NCBI RefSeq assembly: GCF_000733775.1
Contig: NZ_JPOE01000002.1
Span: 1,364,001 to 1,428,000, forward strand
Direction of reading: 5' to 3'
Source of the DNA: Thiomonas sp. FB-Cd
Lineage (GTDB): Bacteria > Pseudomonadota > Gammaproteobacteria > Burkholderiales > Burkholderiaceae_C
Length of the DNA: 64,000 nucleotides
Under the pieces are notes generated by a model. It saw only the letters and a program-made list of their open reading frames with translations, had not been told where the DNA came from and made no database searches. Numbering within the stretch: position 1 is the stretch's first letter; every line of letters starts with the position of its first letter. The position numbers and the translations under genes are program-made. Shown piece by piece: positions 45,847 to 54,991 of this stretch.

Positions 45847-47651
45847 GCCTTCGCTCCTTCGGCTTGCGCGTCGTCTGCATCGTCGACGCCGCCAAGATAG
45901 GCCTCGATCACTGCGGGGTTGCGGCGAACCTCGGCGGGTGTGCCCTCGGCGATTTTCTCGCCGAAATCCATCACGACCACACGGTCGGCGAGGCCCATGA
46001 TGAAGTCCAGATCGTGTTCGACCAAGAGGATGGCCAGCCCCTCATCGCGCAGGCGCTCGAGCAGCGTGGCCAGTTCACGCTTTTCCAGGTAGCGCAGGCC
46101 AGCTGCGGGCTCATCGAGCAGCAGAAGGCAGGGGTCGGCCGCCAGCGCCCGGGCGATCTCCACCACCCGTTGCGACCCCAGCGGCAGGCTGCCTGCGAGC
46201 ACCTGCGCCTGCGCGCGCAAGCCGCAGCGCTCCAGGGCATCGTGGGCGGTTGCCCGAATGTGCAGTTCCTGTGCCCGATCCAGCCGCCAGGCGGAGGCGA
46301 CGAAGCTGTGCTTACCCCGGAGGTGCGCGCCCAGCGCCACGTTGTCGGCCACGCTCATGCGCGGCAGCAGCCGCACATGCTGAAAGGTGCGGCTCATACC
46401 CATCTGCGCCACGCGGCGCGAATCACAATGCTCCACGGGCCTGCCGAGGAAGCGGATGCTGCCTGCGCTGGGCGGGCTCACTGCCGAGATGCAGTTGAAC
46501 AGCGTGCTCTTGCCAGCCCCGTTGGGGCCGATCAGCGCCAGCACCTCGCCTGCATGCACCTCGAACGAGATGGCGTTGTTGGCCACCAGACCGCCAAAGC
46601 GCTTGGTCACGGCGTCAAGCTGAAGGATGGCATCGCCCTTGTTCGGCTTGGGCCGCGCCTCCAGCGCCGTCACTCCAACGCTCGCGCTGGTGCCGGGCGC
46701 CAACTCGCGGCGCTGCCATACGCGGCACAGGTGCGGCCACAGCCCTTCAGGCGCGCGCTGCAGGATCACGATCATCAGCGCCCCGAACACGATGCCCTCG
46801 AAGCTGCCGCTGCGCCCCAGCAGTGCCGGCAGGTGGCTGTGCAGCCATTCGCGCGGCAAGGCGTAGAGGAAGCTGCCGGCCACTCCGCCCCATAGCTCGC
46901 CAATGCCGCCCACCACGCCCATGAACAGGTACTCGATGCCCTGCTGCAGCGAGAACGGCGTCGGGTTCACGAAGCGCTGCATGCAAGCGTAGATCCAGCC
47001 CGCCACGCAGGCGTACTGCGCAGCCAGTACAAACAAGATGGTCTTGAATCGCGTGGTGTTCACGCCCATGGATTCCGCCATGAGCGCCCCGCCCTTGAGG
47101 GCGCGCATGGCCCGCCCCTCGCGCGAGTCGAGCATGTTGTGCACCGTCCAGATGATGGCCAGCACCACGCCCCAGATCAGAATGTGAAACTGCCACGACG
47201 CCGTGAGCTTCCAGCCCAGCAGATTCAGCGGCGCGATGTCGGTGATGCCAGTCTGCCCTCCCAGGGTCTCGCTGTTGCCGAACAGCAGGTAGATGGCAAT
47301 GCCCCAGGCCAGCGTGGTCAGAGGCAGGTAGTGCCCGCTCATGCGCAGAGTCACCCAGCCGAGAAGCAGCGCCACCACGGTGGTGAGCACCAGCCCGGCG
47401 AGCAGGCTGGCCCACGGGCTCCAGTGCATGGCCGTGGTCAGCCACGCCGCCGAATAGGCGCCCATGCCGACGAAGGCCGCCTGCCCGAAGCTGGTCAGCC
47501 CCCCCACCCCGGTGAGCAGAACCAGGCCGAGCACGACGATGACGCTCAGGCCCACGTAGTTGAGCATCAGCAGGGAATAGCCCTGCAAGACGAACGGCGC
47601 CGCGCACAGCGCTGCGATAAAGGCGATCAAGGGAAGCCGATGCAGCATCAC
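45843..47651 (-). CDS. Fused LivM permease-LivG ATPase (importer 2)
   Basis: A 602-residue fusion. Residues 1-320 form a LivM-type permease ([19 protein letters not shown] near 50-68), then a short linker and a full LivG-type ATPase from about 345. The ATPase has Walker [20 protein letters not shown], Walker [12 protein letters not shown] and the H-loop EHDLDFI. Fusions of this kind are known in Burkholderiales importers next to aromatic genes. It overlaps both neighbours by 4 bp (livH upstream, livF downstream), so the complex is made in fixed proportion. Confidence 0.94.
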   Translation of the reverse strand: MMLHRLPLIAFIAALCAAPFVLQGYSLLMLNYVGLSVIVVLGLVLLTGVGGLTSFGQAAFVGMGAYSAAWLTTAMHWSPWASLLAGLVLTTVVALLLGWVTLRMSGHYLPLTTLAWGIAIYLLFGNSETLGGQTGITDIAPLNLLGWKLTASWQFHILIWGVVLAIIWTVHNMLDSREGRAMRALKGGALMAESMGVNTTRFKTILFVLAAQYACVAGWIYACMQRFVNPTPFSLQQGIEYLFMGVVGGIGELWGGVAGSFLYALPREWLHSHLPALLGRSGSFEGIVFGALMIVILQRAPEGLWPHLCRVWQRRELAPGTSASVGVTALEARPKPNKGDAILQLDAVTKRFGGLVANNAISFEVHAGEVLALIGPNGAGKSTLFNCISAVSPPSAGSIRFLGRPVEHCDSRRVAQMGMSRTFQHVRLLPRMSVADNVALGAHLRGKHSFVASAWRLDRAQELHIRATAHDALERCGLRAQAQVLAGSLPLGSQRVVEIARALAADPCLLLLDEPAAGLRYLEKRELATLLERLRDEGLAILLVEHDLDFIMGLADRVVVMDFGEKIAEGTPAEVRRNPAVIEAYLGGVDDADDAQAEGAKA

Positions 47652-48688
47652 GACTCCTCCTCCTCATGATGGGCGCTGGCCAACGAGCGCCACAGCAGCA
47701 CCGGGATGATGAGCAGGAACACGATCACGTCCTTGTAGGCGCTGGCCCAGAAGGAGGCAAAGGACTCGGTGAGTCCCACGATCAACGCGCCGATGGCTGC
47801 CAGCGGGTAGCTCGACAAGCCGCCGATGATGGCGGCGACGAAACCCTTGAGGCCGATGACGAAGCCGGCGTCGTAGTCGATCACCGTGGTTGTGGCCACG
47901 AGGATGCCTGACCACGCGCCCATTGCAGCAGCCAGCAGGAAAGCGGCCCGGCCCGCGAAGGCCGGTGAGATGCCCATGAGCTGCGCCCCGGTACGGCTCA
48001 CCGCAGTGGCGCGCAGGGCCTTGCCATACAGCGTGTAGCGGAAGAACACAAACAGGGCCAGCAGGAGCACAAGGCTGGTGCCAATGATCCACAGGCTCTG
48101 CAGGCCCACGGGCATGCCGCCGAGCTGGAAGTTGCCATCGGTGAAGGCCGGCAGCTGAGAGCCCTCCGGTCCGAACAGCAGCAGGCCCAAGCTGCTGAGG
48201 ACCATGTGCAGCGCCACGGACAGCAGCAGCAGGGTGAGCACCGAGGCCCGCGCCGCCGGTGCGTACACCACGCGGTAGAGCAGCGGCCCGAAGGCAGCGC
48301 TCATCAGCAGGGTCAGGACGATCTGCAGCGGATAGGAAAGCGTCGCCAGCGGCAGGGTGTACACCGCCACCAGCACCATGCCCGCGGGAAGCAGATTCAC
48401 CGCGGCCACCCGCACCAGGCGGTGCGCCTGCCCGGCACGCACTGCAGTGATGCCATCCAGCACAAAGGCAACGGCACCGAGGCCAACCAACAGCCAGGCC
48501 AGCAGCGGCGGCTGCCCGTTGCGGATGGCCACCAGGCTCAGTGCGGCGAAGGTCATGATCTCGCCTTGCGGAATGAAGATCACCCGTGTCACGGCGAACA
48601 CCAGCACCAGGGCGAAAGCCAGCAGCGCGTAGATCGCTGCCAGCGTCACTCCGTTCTGGCCAAGGTACAGCGCAATGTCAAAAGTCAT
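47648..48688 (-). CDS. livH: ABC transporter permease, LivH type (importer 2)
   Basis: A 346-residue permease with eight or more helices. It is longer than typical LivH (about 290) because of an extra hydrophobic segment near residues 60-130 (LLAWLLVGLGAVAFVL and VNLLPAGMVLVAVYTLP). The family stretch GEIMTFAALS near residue 45 and LKGFVAAIIGGLSSYPLAAIGA near the end are present. Start ATG 48688 (MTFDIALYLGQNG). It belongs with the fused LivM-LivG and livF genes. Confidence 0.92.
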   Translation of the reverse strand: MTFDIALYLGQNGVTLAAIYALLAFALVLVFAVTRVIFIPQGEIMTFAALSLVAIRNGQPPLLAWLLVGLGAVAFVLDGITAVRAGQAHRLVRVAAVNLLPAGMVLVAVYTLPLATLSYPLQIVLTLLMSAAFGPLLYRVVYAPAARASVLTLLLLSVALHMVLSSLGLLLFGPEGSQLPAFTDGNFQLGGMPVGLQSLWIIGTSLVLLLALFVFFRYTLYGKALRATAVSRTGAQLMGISPAFAGRAAFLLAAAMGAWSGILVATTTVIDYDAGFVIGLKGFVAAIIGGLSSYPLAAIGALIVGLTESFASFWASAYKDVIVFLLIIPVLLWRSLASAHHEEEES

Positions 48689-48766
48689 GGGAGCAGCCGG
48701 GGAGCAGCGATCGAGCGGCACCGCGGCGGCCGACTGCCGGCCGCCGCTGCGATGCCGTGGAGAAAA

Positions 48767-49906
48767 TTACTTGACGAGCTTCCAGGCCCCATTCTCAATG
48801 CGAACCATCACGACGGCGCGGGCATCCAGGCCGTTGTGGTCGGTTGCAGACATGGTGTAGATGCCGTCGGCCCCCGGAACGTCCTTCAGCCCTTCGAGCG
48901 CGTCACGCAACGCGGCACGGAAGGCGGTCTTGTCGGCCGGCTTGGCCACCTTCAGCGCCACCGGCAGCGCGTGCTCCAACAGCACCCCGCTGTCCCAGGC
49001 GTTGACGGTGAACTGCGAGACGGTGTTGCCGTAGGCCTTCTCGAAGATCTGGTCCATCCGCACCGCAGCCGCCTTGAAAGGCGTGGACTGCGGCAGCTGC
49101 GAAGCCACGAGGCCCGGCGCCACCGGCAGCAGCGTGCCGTTGCAGTCCGCACCACAGACACGCAGGAAGTCGGGATTGGCCACGCCGTGCGTCTGATAGA
49201 TTTGCCCCTTGAAGCCGACCTGCTTGAGCGCGCGAGCCGGCAGCGCCGCTGGCGTACCGGACGCGGCGACAAGAACTGCCTGCGGTTTGGCTGCAAGGAT
49301 GTGCAGGGCCTGCCCGGTCACCGACGTTGCGGTGCGGGCATAACTCTCCTTGTCGACAACATCGATGCCATTGGACTTGGCATCGGCCGAGAAGGCCTTC
49401 CACCACCCTTCTCCGTAGGCGTCGCTGAAGCCGATGAAGGCCACCTTCTTGTAGCCCTGCTTGAGCATGTTTTCCACCACGGCATGGGCCATCAAGGCAT
49501 TGCTCTGCGGCGCACTGAACACCCACCGAGTCTTGTCGGTGACCGGGTTGGAGATGCTGGGCACGATGGCAATGTCGGGCACTCGCTTCTCCGCCACCAC
49601 GTCGATGATCGCCAGCGCGTTGGGCGTGATGCTCGGCCCAAGGATCACATCGACATGATCCTGCTCGATGAGCTGGCGCGCATCCTTGACGGCAGTCGTC
49701 GGATCGGAGCCGTCATCGAGAATGGTGTAGGTGATGGCCTGGCCATCGATCGTCTTGGGGAACAGCTCGACGGTCTTTTTCTCGGGAATACCCAGCGAGG
49801 CTGCCGGGCCGGTCAGCGAAAGAATCACGCCGACGTGGACCTGGGCCATCGCCGGAACGGCGGTGAGCAGCGCAGCGGCGAGTACGCCGGTCTTTAAAGC
49901 CTTCAT
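48767..49906 (-). CDS. ABC transporter substrate-binding protein (importer 2)
   Basis: A 379-residue periplasmic binding protein of the LivK fold. A signal peptide covers about 1-21 (GVLAAALLTAVPAMA), then QVHVGVILSLTGPAASLG. The mid-region LILGPSITPNALA-like VILGPSITPNALAIIDV is typical. AAGGAGACAACTGC precedes ATG 49906. It sits between the acyl-CoA dehydrogenase gene and the importer 2 permeases, so uptake and degradation genes share a transcript. Cargo is probably the phenylpropanoid acid degraded by the enzymes upstream. Confidence 0.92.
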   Translation of the reverse strand: MKALKTGVLAAALLTAVPAMAQVHVGVILSLTGPAASLGIPEKKTVELFPKTIDGQAITYTILDDGSDPTTAVKDARQLIEQDHVDVILGPSITPNALAIIDVVAEKRVPDIAIVPSISNPVTDKTRWVFSAPQSNALMAHAVVENMLKQGYKKVAFIGFSDAYGEGWWKAFSADAKSNGIDVVDKESYARTATSVTGQALHILAAKPQAVLVAASGTPAALPARALKQVGFKGQIYQTHGVANPDFLRVCGADCNGTLLPVAPGLVASQLPQSTPFKAAAVRMDQIFEKAYGNTVSQFTVNAWDSGVLLEHALPVALKVAKPADKTAFRAALRDALEGLKDVPGADGIYTMSATDHNGLDARAVVMVRIENGAWKLVK

Positions 49907-49944
49907 GCAGTTGTCTCCTTGTCTTCGAACGCAAACGCGGCGCC

Positions 49945-51711
49945 TCAGCGCGCCGACTCCAATTCGGGCAGGGCAAGCGCCCTGCCCGCGATCCGATCCC
50001 AATGGAGGGCGGCCTGCGGCAGCAGCCACTCCACCCCGTAACGCATGCGCGCCAGCTTAGCGTCGGCCCACGCGGCGTCGTGAGAGCGCACCCGCAGGGC
50101 GGCCCGCGCGCTCGCCGTGAAGGCCCAGGCGTTGAGCAGCCACCACAGCCCGTCCATCGCATCCTGCGCCAGGCTCAGCACAGCTTCGGCATCCTGCCGT
50201 TGCAGCAGCGCCGCCACGCCTTTGGCGGCCGCGTCACAGTGCGCAGCGAGCGCCGACGCGAAGGCTTGCAGGCCCGGCGTTGCGCCGCAGCTCTGCACCT
50301 CGGTGCGACATTCATCCAGCAAGGCCTCGAACGCCGCGCCCCCGTCGGCCAGCAGTTTGCGCTGCACCAGATCGATGGCCTGGATTTCGTTGGTGCCCTC
50401 GTAGATCATGGCGATGCGTGCATCGCGCAGGGTCTGCTCGATGCCGTATTCGTGCACATAGCCGTAGCCGCCGAACACCTGAAGCGCCGAACTCGCCCCT
50501 TCGAAGCCCAGTCGGGTGAGCTGCGCCTTGAGCAGTGGGGTCAGCAGGCCGGCCCGCGCATTGGCTGCATTGCGGGTGTCGGCGTCAGGATGGTGCGCGG
50601 CCAGATCCAGCGCCAGGGCCGCGCGCGCGGCGATCACGCGCCCTGCCTCGACCTGCGCCTGCAGGCGCAGCAAAACATGGCGCATGGCCGGATGCAGGGC
50701 GATGGGATCGGCCCCCGTCGTGGCGCCTTCGGGGCGCCGCGGCGCACGCAGTTGGTGCCGCTCCTGCGCATAACGCAGCGCGTTCTGCGCAGCCATCTCG
50801 GCGTGGCCCAGCCCCTGCAGGGCCACATGCAGGCGCGCCGAGTTCATCATCACGAACATTGCCGCCAGCCCCCTGCCCGGCTCGCCCACCAGCCACCCCG
50901 TGGCGCCGTCGTAGCGCATTGCGCAGGTCGCGCTGCCCTTGATGCCCATCTTCTTTTCGATGCCATCGCAATGCATGGCGTTGCGGCTGCCATCTGAAAG
51001 CACCTGCGGCACCAGCGCCAGCGACAGCCCGCGTGTGCCTGCTGCCGCATGGGGCAAGCGGCAAAGCACGAGATGAACAATGTTGGGCGTGAGGTCGTGC
51101 GCGCCGCCAGAGATGAAGATCTTGTTGCCGCTCACCCGCAGGCTGCCGTCAGCCTGCGGCTCGGCGCGGGTGCGCACCTGGCCGAGGTCGCTGCCGGCCT
51201 GCGGCTCCGTCAGTGCCATGGCGGCGAGCCACTCGCCGCTGACCAGCTTTGGCAGATAGCGCTGCTGCAGCTCGGCACTGCCGTGTGCAGCCAAGGTTTC
51301 GACCGCGCCGTGCAGCAAGTCGGGGTACATGGTCCAGGCATGGTTGCATGCGTCGAGCATCTCGCGTATGGCGCCGTCCACCAGCAGCGGCAACCCCTGA
51401 CCGCCCCACTGCGGCTCGGCGGCCAGCGCGGGCCAGCCAGCGTTGACAAAGGCCTGGTATGCGGCGGCGAAACCAGGCGGCGTGGCCACGCGGCCATCGG
51501 CCTGCAGCTGGCAGCCGGACGAGTCGCCGGGGCCGTTCAGCGGCTGCAGCTGCTGGCTGGCGAAGCGCGCGGCCTGCTCCAGCACGGTGGAGACGGTCTC
51601 GATGTCCAGATCGGCATGCGCAGGGCAGCCGGCCCAGGACGCGGGCGCCTCGAGGACGTCGGCCATGACAAATCGCATGTCGCGCAGGGGCGCGTGGTAG
51701 GACCAACTCAT
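49945..51711 (-). CDS. Acyl-CoA dehydrogenase (large, DmdC/FadE5-like)
   Basis: A 588-residue FAD enzyme that introduces a trans-2,3 double bond into an acyl-CoA. The flavin motif ALTEPQAGSDLG is at about 166-177. GNKIFISGGAHD follows, then the C-terminal ALQVFGGYGYVHEYGIEQTLRD (split as VFGGYGYVHEYGIEQ) and IYEGTNEIQAIDLV. A C-terminal extension of about 130 residues marks the large subgroup with DmdC. ATG 51711 follows GAGGTGAGC and is 2 bp from the SDR stop. Its presence implies that a saturated side chain, such as a phenylpropionate, can be used. Confidence 0.94.
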   Translation of the reverse strand: MSWSYHAPLRDMRFVMADVLEAPASWAGCPAHADLDIETVSTVLEQAARFASQQLQPLNGPGDSSGCQLQADGRVATPPGFAAAYQAFVNAGWPALAAEPQWGGQGLPLLVDGAIREMLDACNHAWTMYPDLLHGAVETLAAHGSAELQQRYLPKLVSGEWLAAMALTEPQAGSDLGQVRTRAEPQADGSLRVSGNKIFISGGAHDLTPNIVHLVLCRLPHAAAGTRGLSLALVPQVLSDGSRNAMHCDGIEKKMGIKGSATCAMRYDGATGWLVGEPGRGLAAMFVMMNSARLHVALQGLGHAEMAAQNALRYAQERHQLRAPRRPEGATTGADPIALHPAMRHVLLRLQAQVEAGRVIAARAALALDLAAHHPDADTRNAANARAGLLTPLLKAQLTRLGFEGASSALQVFGGYGYVHEYGIEQTLRDARIAMIYEGTNEIQAIDLVQRKLLADGGAAFEALLDECRTEVQSCGATPGLQAFASALAAHCDAAAKGVAALLQRQDAEAVLSLAQDAMDGLWWLLNAWAFTASARAALRVRSHDAAWADAKLARMRYGVEWLLPQAALHWDRIAGRALALPELESAR

Positions 51712-51713
51712 GC

Positions 51714-52478
51714 TCACCTCGGCGCCATGCGCAGGCAGCCGTCGAGCCGCACGGTCTCGCCGTTGAGATAGCCGTTGCGCACGATGTGCAGAGCCAGCTC
51801 GGCAAATTCGCCAGGCTGCCCCAAGCGCTGCGGAAACGGTACGGAGGCGGCCAGCGCCTGTTGCACAGGCTCGGGCAGGGTCTGCATCAGGGGCGTGTCA
51901 AAGAGACCGGGAGCGATGGTCGCAACGCGGATGCCGTGAGTGGCCAAATCGCGCGCCAGCGGCAGGGTCATGGACACGACCCCGCCCTTCGATGCGGCGT
52001 AAGCCTCCTGGCCGATCTGCCCGTCGAAGGCGGCAACCGACGCCGTCATCACCAGCACGCCGCGCTCGCCGCTGTCCAGCGGCTGCAGCGCGGCCATGCG
52101 CGCCGCCGTCAGGCGCGCGACGTTGTAGCTGCCGATCAGGTTGACCCCCACGATGCGCTCGAAGGCTTCCAGCGGCGCGGGGCTGCCGTCCTTGCCGAGG
52201 ATCCGCTGCGCCCCGCCAATACCGGCCACGTGCAACACGATGCGGGCGGTGCCGTGCGCCTGCTCGACGCCATCCAGGGCTGCGGTGAGCGCCGCGCTGT
52301 CGGTCACGTCCGCCGCCAGGCCGACGCCGCCGATGGCCGCGGCGACGCGCCGGGCCTTGTCGGCATCCCGATCCAAAACGGCGACGTGAGCGCCCTGTGC
52401 GGCCAGCGCGCGAGCCACAGCTTCGCCCAAGCCTGAGGCGCCGCCTGTCACCAGCGCCGATTGTCCTTTGATCTGCAT
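51714..52478 (-). CDS. Short-chain dehydrogenase, 3-hydroxyacyl-CoA dehydrogenase type II-like
   Basis: A 254-residue SDR with the classic NAD motif TGGASGLG (11-18) and catalytic S147, Y160 and K164 (YAASKGG). The sequence, including SPAPLEAFERIVGVNLIGSY, resembles human HSD17B10-type 3-hydroxyacyl-CoA dehydrogenases. In this operon it would oxidise the 3-hydroxyacyl-CoA made by the crotonase. The thioesterase gene lies 19 bp upstream, in the same operon. Confidence 0.92.
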   Translation of the reverse strand: MQIKGQSALVTGGASGLGEAVARALAAQGAHVAVLDRDADKARRVAAAIGGVGLAADVTDSAALTAALDGVEQAHGTARIVLHVAGIGGAQRILGKDGSPAPLEAFERIVGVNLIGSYNVARLTAARMAALQPLDSGERGVLVMTASVAAFDGQIGQEAYAASKGGVVSMTLPLARDLATHGIRVATIAPGLFDTPLMQTLPEPVQQALAASVPFPQRLGQPGEFAELALHIVRNGYLNGETVRLDGCLRMAPR

Positions 52479-52497
52479 GGTCTTGGTCTCCGTCGCT

Positions 52498-52932
52498 TCA
52501 GGAACACATCGCGCGGATGTCTTCGGGAATGGGAATGGCGCGGATGCGCTCGGGGTCGTGCGGATCGCGCATCACGAAGGCGCGGGTTTCGGTGCCTTCG
52601 CAAAGCGTCACGCCATCCCGACGGATCACGTGGCGGTGGCGGAAGGACTTGGCCGCCCAGTGCTCGATGACGGTTTCGATCTCCAGCGTCTCGCCGTAGG
52701 TGGCCGGCTTCATGAAACGCGTGTGGATCTCCAAAAGCGGCGTGCCGACGATGCCGCGGCTGCGCTCCAGCACCCGCCAGGGCGGCAACCCGCAGGCCTT
52801 GAAGTAGGCCAGCGAGGCCTGATCCATCCAGCGCAGGAAGTTGGGGAAAAACACGATTCCTGCGGGATCGCAGTCGCCGAACTGCACGTCCACCCGGTAC
52901 AAGCGCGGAGTGCCGGTTGTGGGTTCGTTCAT
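52498..52932 (-). CDS. Hotdog acyl-CoA thioesterase (4-hydroxybenzoyl-CoA thioesterase type)
   Basis: A 144-residue hotdog-fold thioesterase. The N-terminal FGDCDPAGIVFFPNFLRWMD motif, with catalytic Asp in the DPAGI loop, is that of the 4-hydroxybenzoyl-CoA thioesterase family. It would release a hydroxybenzoate from its CoA ester after thiolysis, giving the free acid needed by the 3-hydroxybenzoate hydroxylase. Its ATG overlaps the thiolase stop (ATGA). Confidence 0.93.
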   Translation of the reverse strand: MNEPTTGTPRLYRVDVQFGDCDPAGIVFFPNFLRWMDQASLAYFKACGLPPWRVLERSRGIVGTPLLEIHTRFMKPATYGETLEIETVIEHWAAKSFRHRHVIRRDGVTLCEGTETRAFVMRDPHDPERIRAIPIPEDIRAMCS

Positions 52933-54173
52933 GCGCCGGCCTCCACGTTCTCCACGAGCAGCGCGATGCCCTGCCCGCCGCCAATGCAGGCTGAGGCGAT
53001 GCCCCAGCGCGCACCGATGTGGCGCAGTTGCCGCGCGACGGTCAGGGTCAGCCGCACCCCCGTGGCCGCCAGCGGGTGGCCCAGTGCGATGGCGCCTCCG
53101 TGCACGTTCAGTCGTTCGATGTCCAGGCCCAGATCCTTCGCCACCGCCAGCGTCTGCGCGCCCTGCGCCTCGTTGATCTCAAAGCGGGAGATGGCGTCGA
53201 GCGCCAACCCCGTGCGCTGCAGCAACAGGCGAATGGCCGGAGCCGGACCGATGCCCATGATCTCCGGAGGCACCCCAGCCACCGCCGCAGCGGCGATGCG
53301 CGCCAGCGGTGGCCGGCCGTAGCGCTTGAGCGCTGCGGCATTGCCCACCAGGGCCGCCGCGGCCGCATCGGTCAGCGCCGAGCTGTTGCCCCCTGTCTGC
53401 ACACCGCCCGGATAGACGCTGCGCAATCCCGCAAGCACCTCCGGGGAGGTCGCACGCGGATGGGTGTCGCGGTCAGCCGCCTTCACCTTGCCGCTCAGGC
53501 GGATGCCGCGCGGCTTGTAGCCGTCCAGTTCAAAGGTTTCGTTGTGCACCGGCACGATCTCGCCGTCAAACCAGCCGTCGGCCTGCGCCTGCACCGCACG
53601 GGCGAAGGAACGCGCGGCGAACGCATCCACCTCTTCGCGGGTGATGCCGTAGCGCTGGGCGAGGTTCTCAGCGGTCTGGATCATGGAGATGCCCGGCGCA
53701 ACATCGGTGAGCGCCTCCCACATGTAGTCCTTGAAGCCGACAGGCGCCCCGAGGCGGAATCCCCCGCGGTGGTCAAAGGCGGCGATGGGGTTGCGGGTCA
53801 TCGACTCGGCTCCGACCACCAGCACAAGATCGCGCCCGCCACCCAATTCCATGCCAGCCTGGCGGAACAGCTCGAACCCGGTGCCGCAAATGCGCTGCAC
53901 CATCATCGCGGGGCGGTCGACGGGCACGCCCGCATACAGCCCGATGTGCCGCGGCACATAGAACTGGTCGAAGCCGCCCGGGGCCATGTTGCCCGCCAGG
54001 GTCGTGTCCACCGACTCCGGCGACACGCCCGTGCGGGCAAACAATGCGCGCGCAGCCTTGATGCCCAGGTCGATCGGGTTGGCATCGGCAAAGGCCCCCA
54101 TGTAGTCCACCTGTGGCGTGCGCAGGCCGTCAAGCACATACGCGTCGTCGAATGCGTTGAACAGTCCACTCAT
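52929..54173 (-). CDS. Acetyl-CoA acyltransferase (thiolase)
   Basis: A 414-residue degradative thiolase. The acyl-accepting cysteine is C96 in QRICGTGF. The second-half motifs EINEAQGAQ, GGAIALGHPLAATG (catalytic His) and SACIGGGQG (catalytic Cys) are complete. It would cleave 3-oxo-3-(hydroxyphenyl)propionyl-CoA with CoA to hydroxybenzoyl-CoA and acetyl-CoA. It overlaps the crotonase stop and the thioesterase start by 4 bp each. Confidence 0.95.
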   Translation of the reverse strand: MSGLFNAFDDAYVLDGLRTPQVDYMGAFADANPIDLGIKAARALFARTGVSPESVDTTLAGNMAPGGFDQFYVPRHIGLYAGVPVDRPAMMVQRICGTGFELFRQAGMELGGGRDLVLVVGAESMTRNPIAAFDHRGGFRLGAPVGFKDYMWEALTDVAPGISMIQTAENLAQRYGITREEVDAFAARSFARAVQAQADGWFDGEIVPVHNETFELDGYKPRGIRLSGKVKAADRDTHPRATSPEVLAGLRSVYPGGVQTGGNSSALTDAAAAALVGNAAALKRYGRPPLARIAAAAVAGVPPEIMGIGPAPAIRLLLQRTGLALDAISRFEINEAQGAQTLAVAKDLGLDIERLNVHGGAIALGHPLAATGVRLTLTVARQLRHIGARWGIASACIGGGQGIALLVENVEAGA

Positions 54174-54991
54174 TGTGCTTTCCCCACCTTGGCCGCGCGC
54201 TTGTCCAGGAAGGCGCGCACGCGCTCCTTCGCCCCTTCATCGCCCTGCGCAATGGACGAGATCAGCGACTCCATGAACAGTCCTTCGGTCGGTGGCAGCT
54301 CGGCGATGCGCGGCAACGCCTGCGTGACCGCATAGTTCGACAGCGGCGCATTGCCCGCGATGCGCTCGGCCAGTTCCACGGCCTTGGCCAGCCCCGCGCC
54401 TTCGTCCACCAGGTAGTTGGACAGGCCGCAGGACTGCCCTTCCTCTGCGTCGAACACCCGGCCGGTCAGCATCATGTCGGTCATGCGCGACACCCCGATC
54501 AGCCGCGGGATGCGCACCGATCCGCCGCCGCCGACGAAAATGCCGCGCTGGCCTTCGGGCAGCGCATAGAAGGCGCTACGCTCGGCGATGCGCAGGTGCG
54601 TGGCCGCGGCCAGTTCCAGCCCGCCGCCAACCACCGCGCCATGCAGGACCGACACCACCGGCACAGGACCGAACTGGATGGCGTCGAACGCTGCGTGCCA
54701 GGAGCGCGAATGCTGCATGCCCTCGACCACGTTGCGCTCGCTGACCTCCGACAGGTCAAGCCCTGCGCAGAAATGCCCGCCCTCGCCACTGATCACGGCC
54801 ACGCGCACGTCCGATGGCACATTGACAAACACTGTGTGCAACTGCGCCAGCAAGGCATCGCTCACCGAATTGCGCTTGGCCGGGCGGTTCAGCCGTACGT
54901 GCAAAAGCGCCCCGCGGCGCTCCACCCGTAGCAGGTCAAGGGTGGCGAACACGCCACCTGCGGGTTGAAAGTCTTTGAACATCGTCATCAT
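54170..54991 (-). CDS. Crotonase-family enoyl-CoA hydratase
   Basis: A 273-residue crotonase. Oxyanion-hole segments are GGHFCAGLDL (residues 71-80) and HGAVVGGGLELA (117-128), and an acidic residue E146 sits in LPEGQRG at the usual position of Glu144. It would hydrate a hydroxycinnamoyl-CoA to the 3-hydroxyacyl-CoA. A hydratase-lyase (vanillin-type) role cannot be excluded by sequence, but the thiolase and SDR next to it favour simple hydration. Start ATG 54991 overlaps the ligase stop. Confidence 0.9.
   Translation of the reverse strand: MMTMFKDFQPAGGVFATLDLLRVERRGALLHVRLNRPAKRNSVSDALLAQLHTVFVNVPSDVRVAVISGEGGHFCAGLDLSEVSERNVVEGMQHSRSWHAAFDAIQFGPVPVVSVLHGAVVGGGLELAAATHLRIAERSAFYALPEGQRGIFVGGGGSVRIPRLIGVSRMTDMMLTGRVFDAEEGQSCGLSNYLVDEGAGLAKAVELAERIAGNAPLSNYAVTQALPRIAELPPTEGLFMESLISSIAQGDEGAKERVRAFLDKRAAKVGKAQ

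Noticed and set aside
44722..45900. A long plus-strand frame across the inter-operon gap and importer 2 livF
   Set aside because: Most of it is antisense to livF; the part in the gap has no homology or ribosome site.
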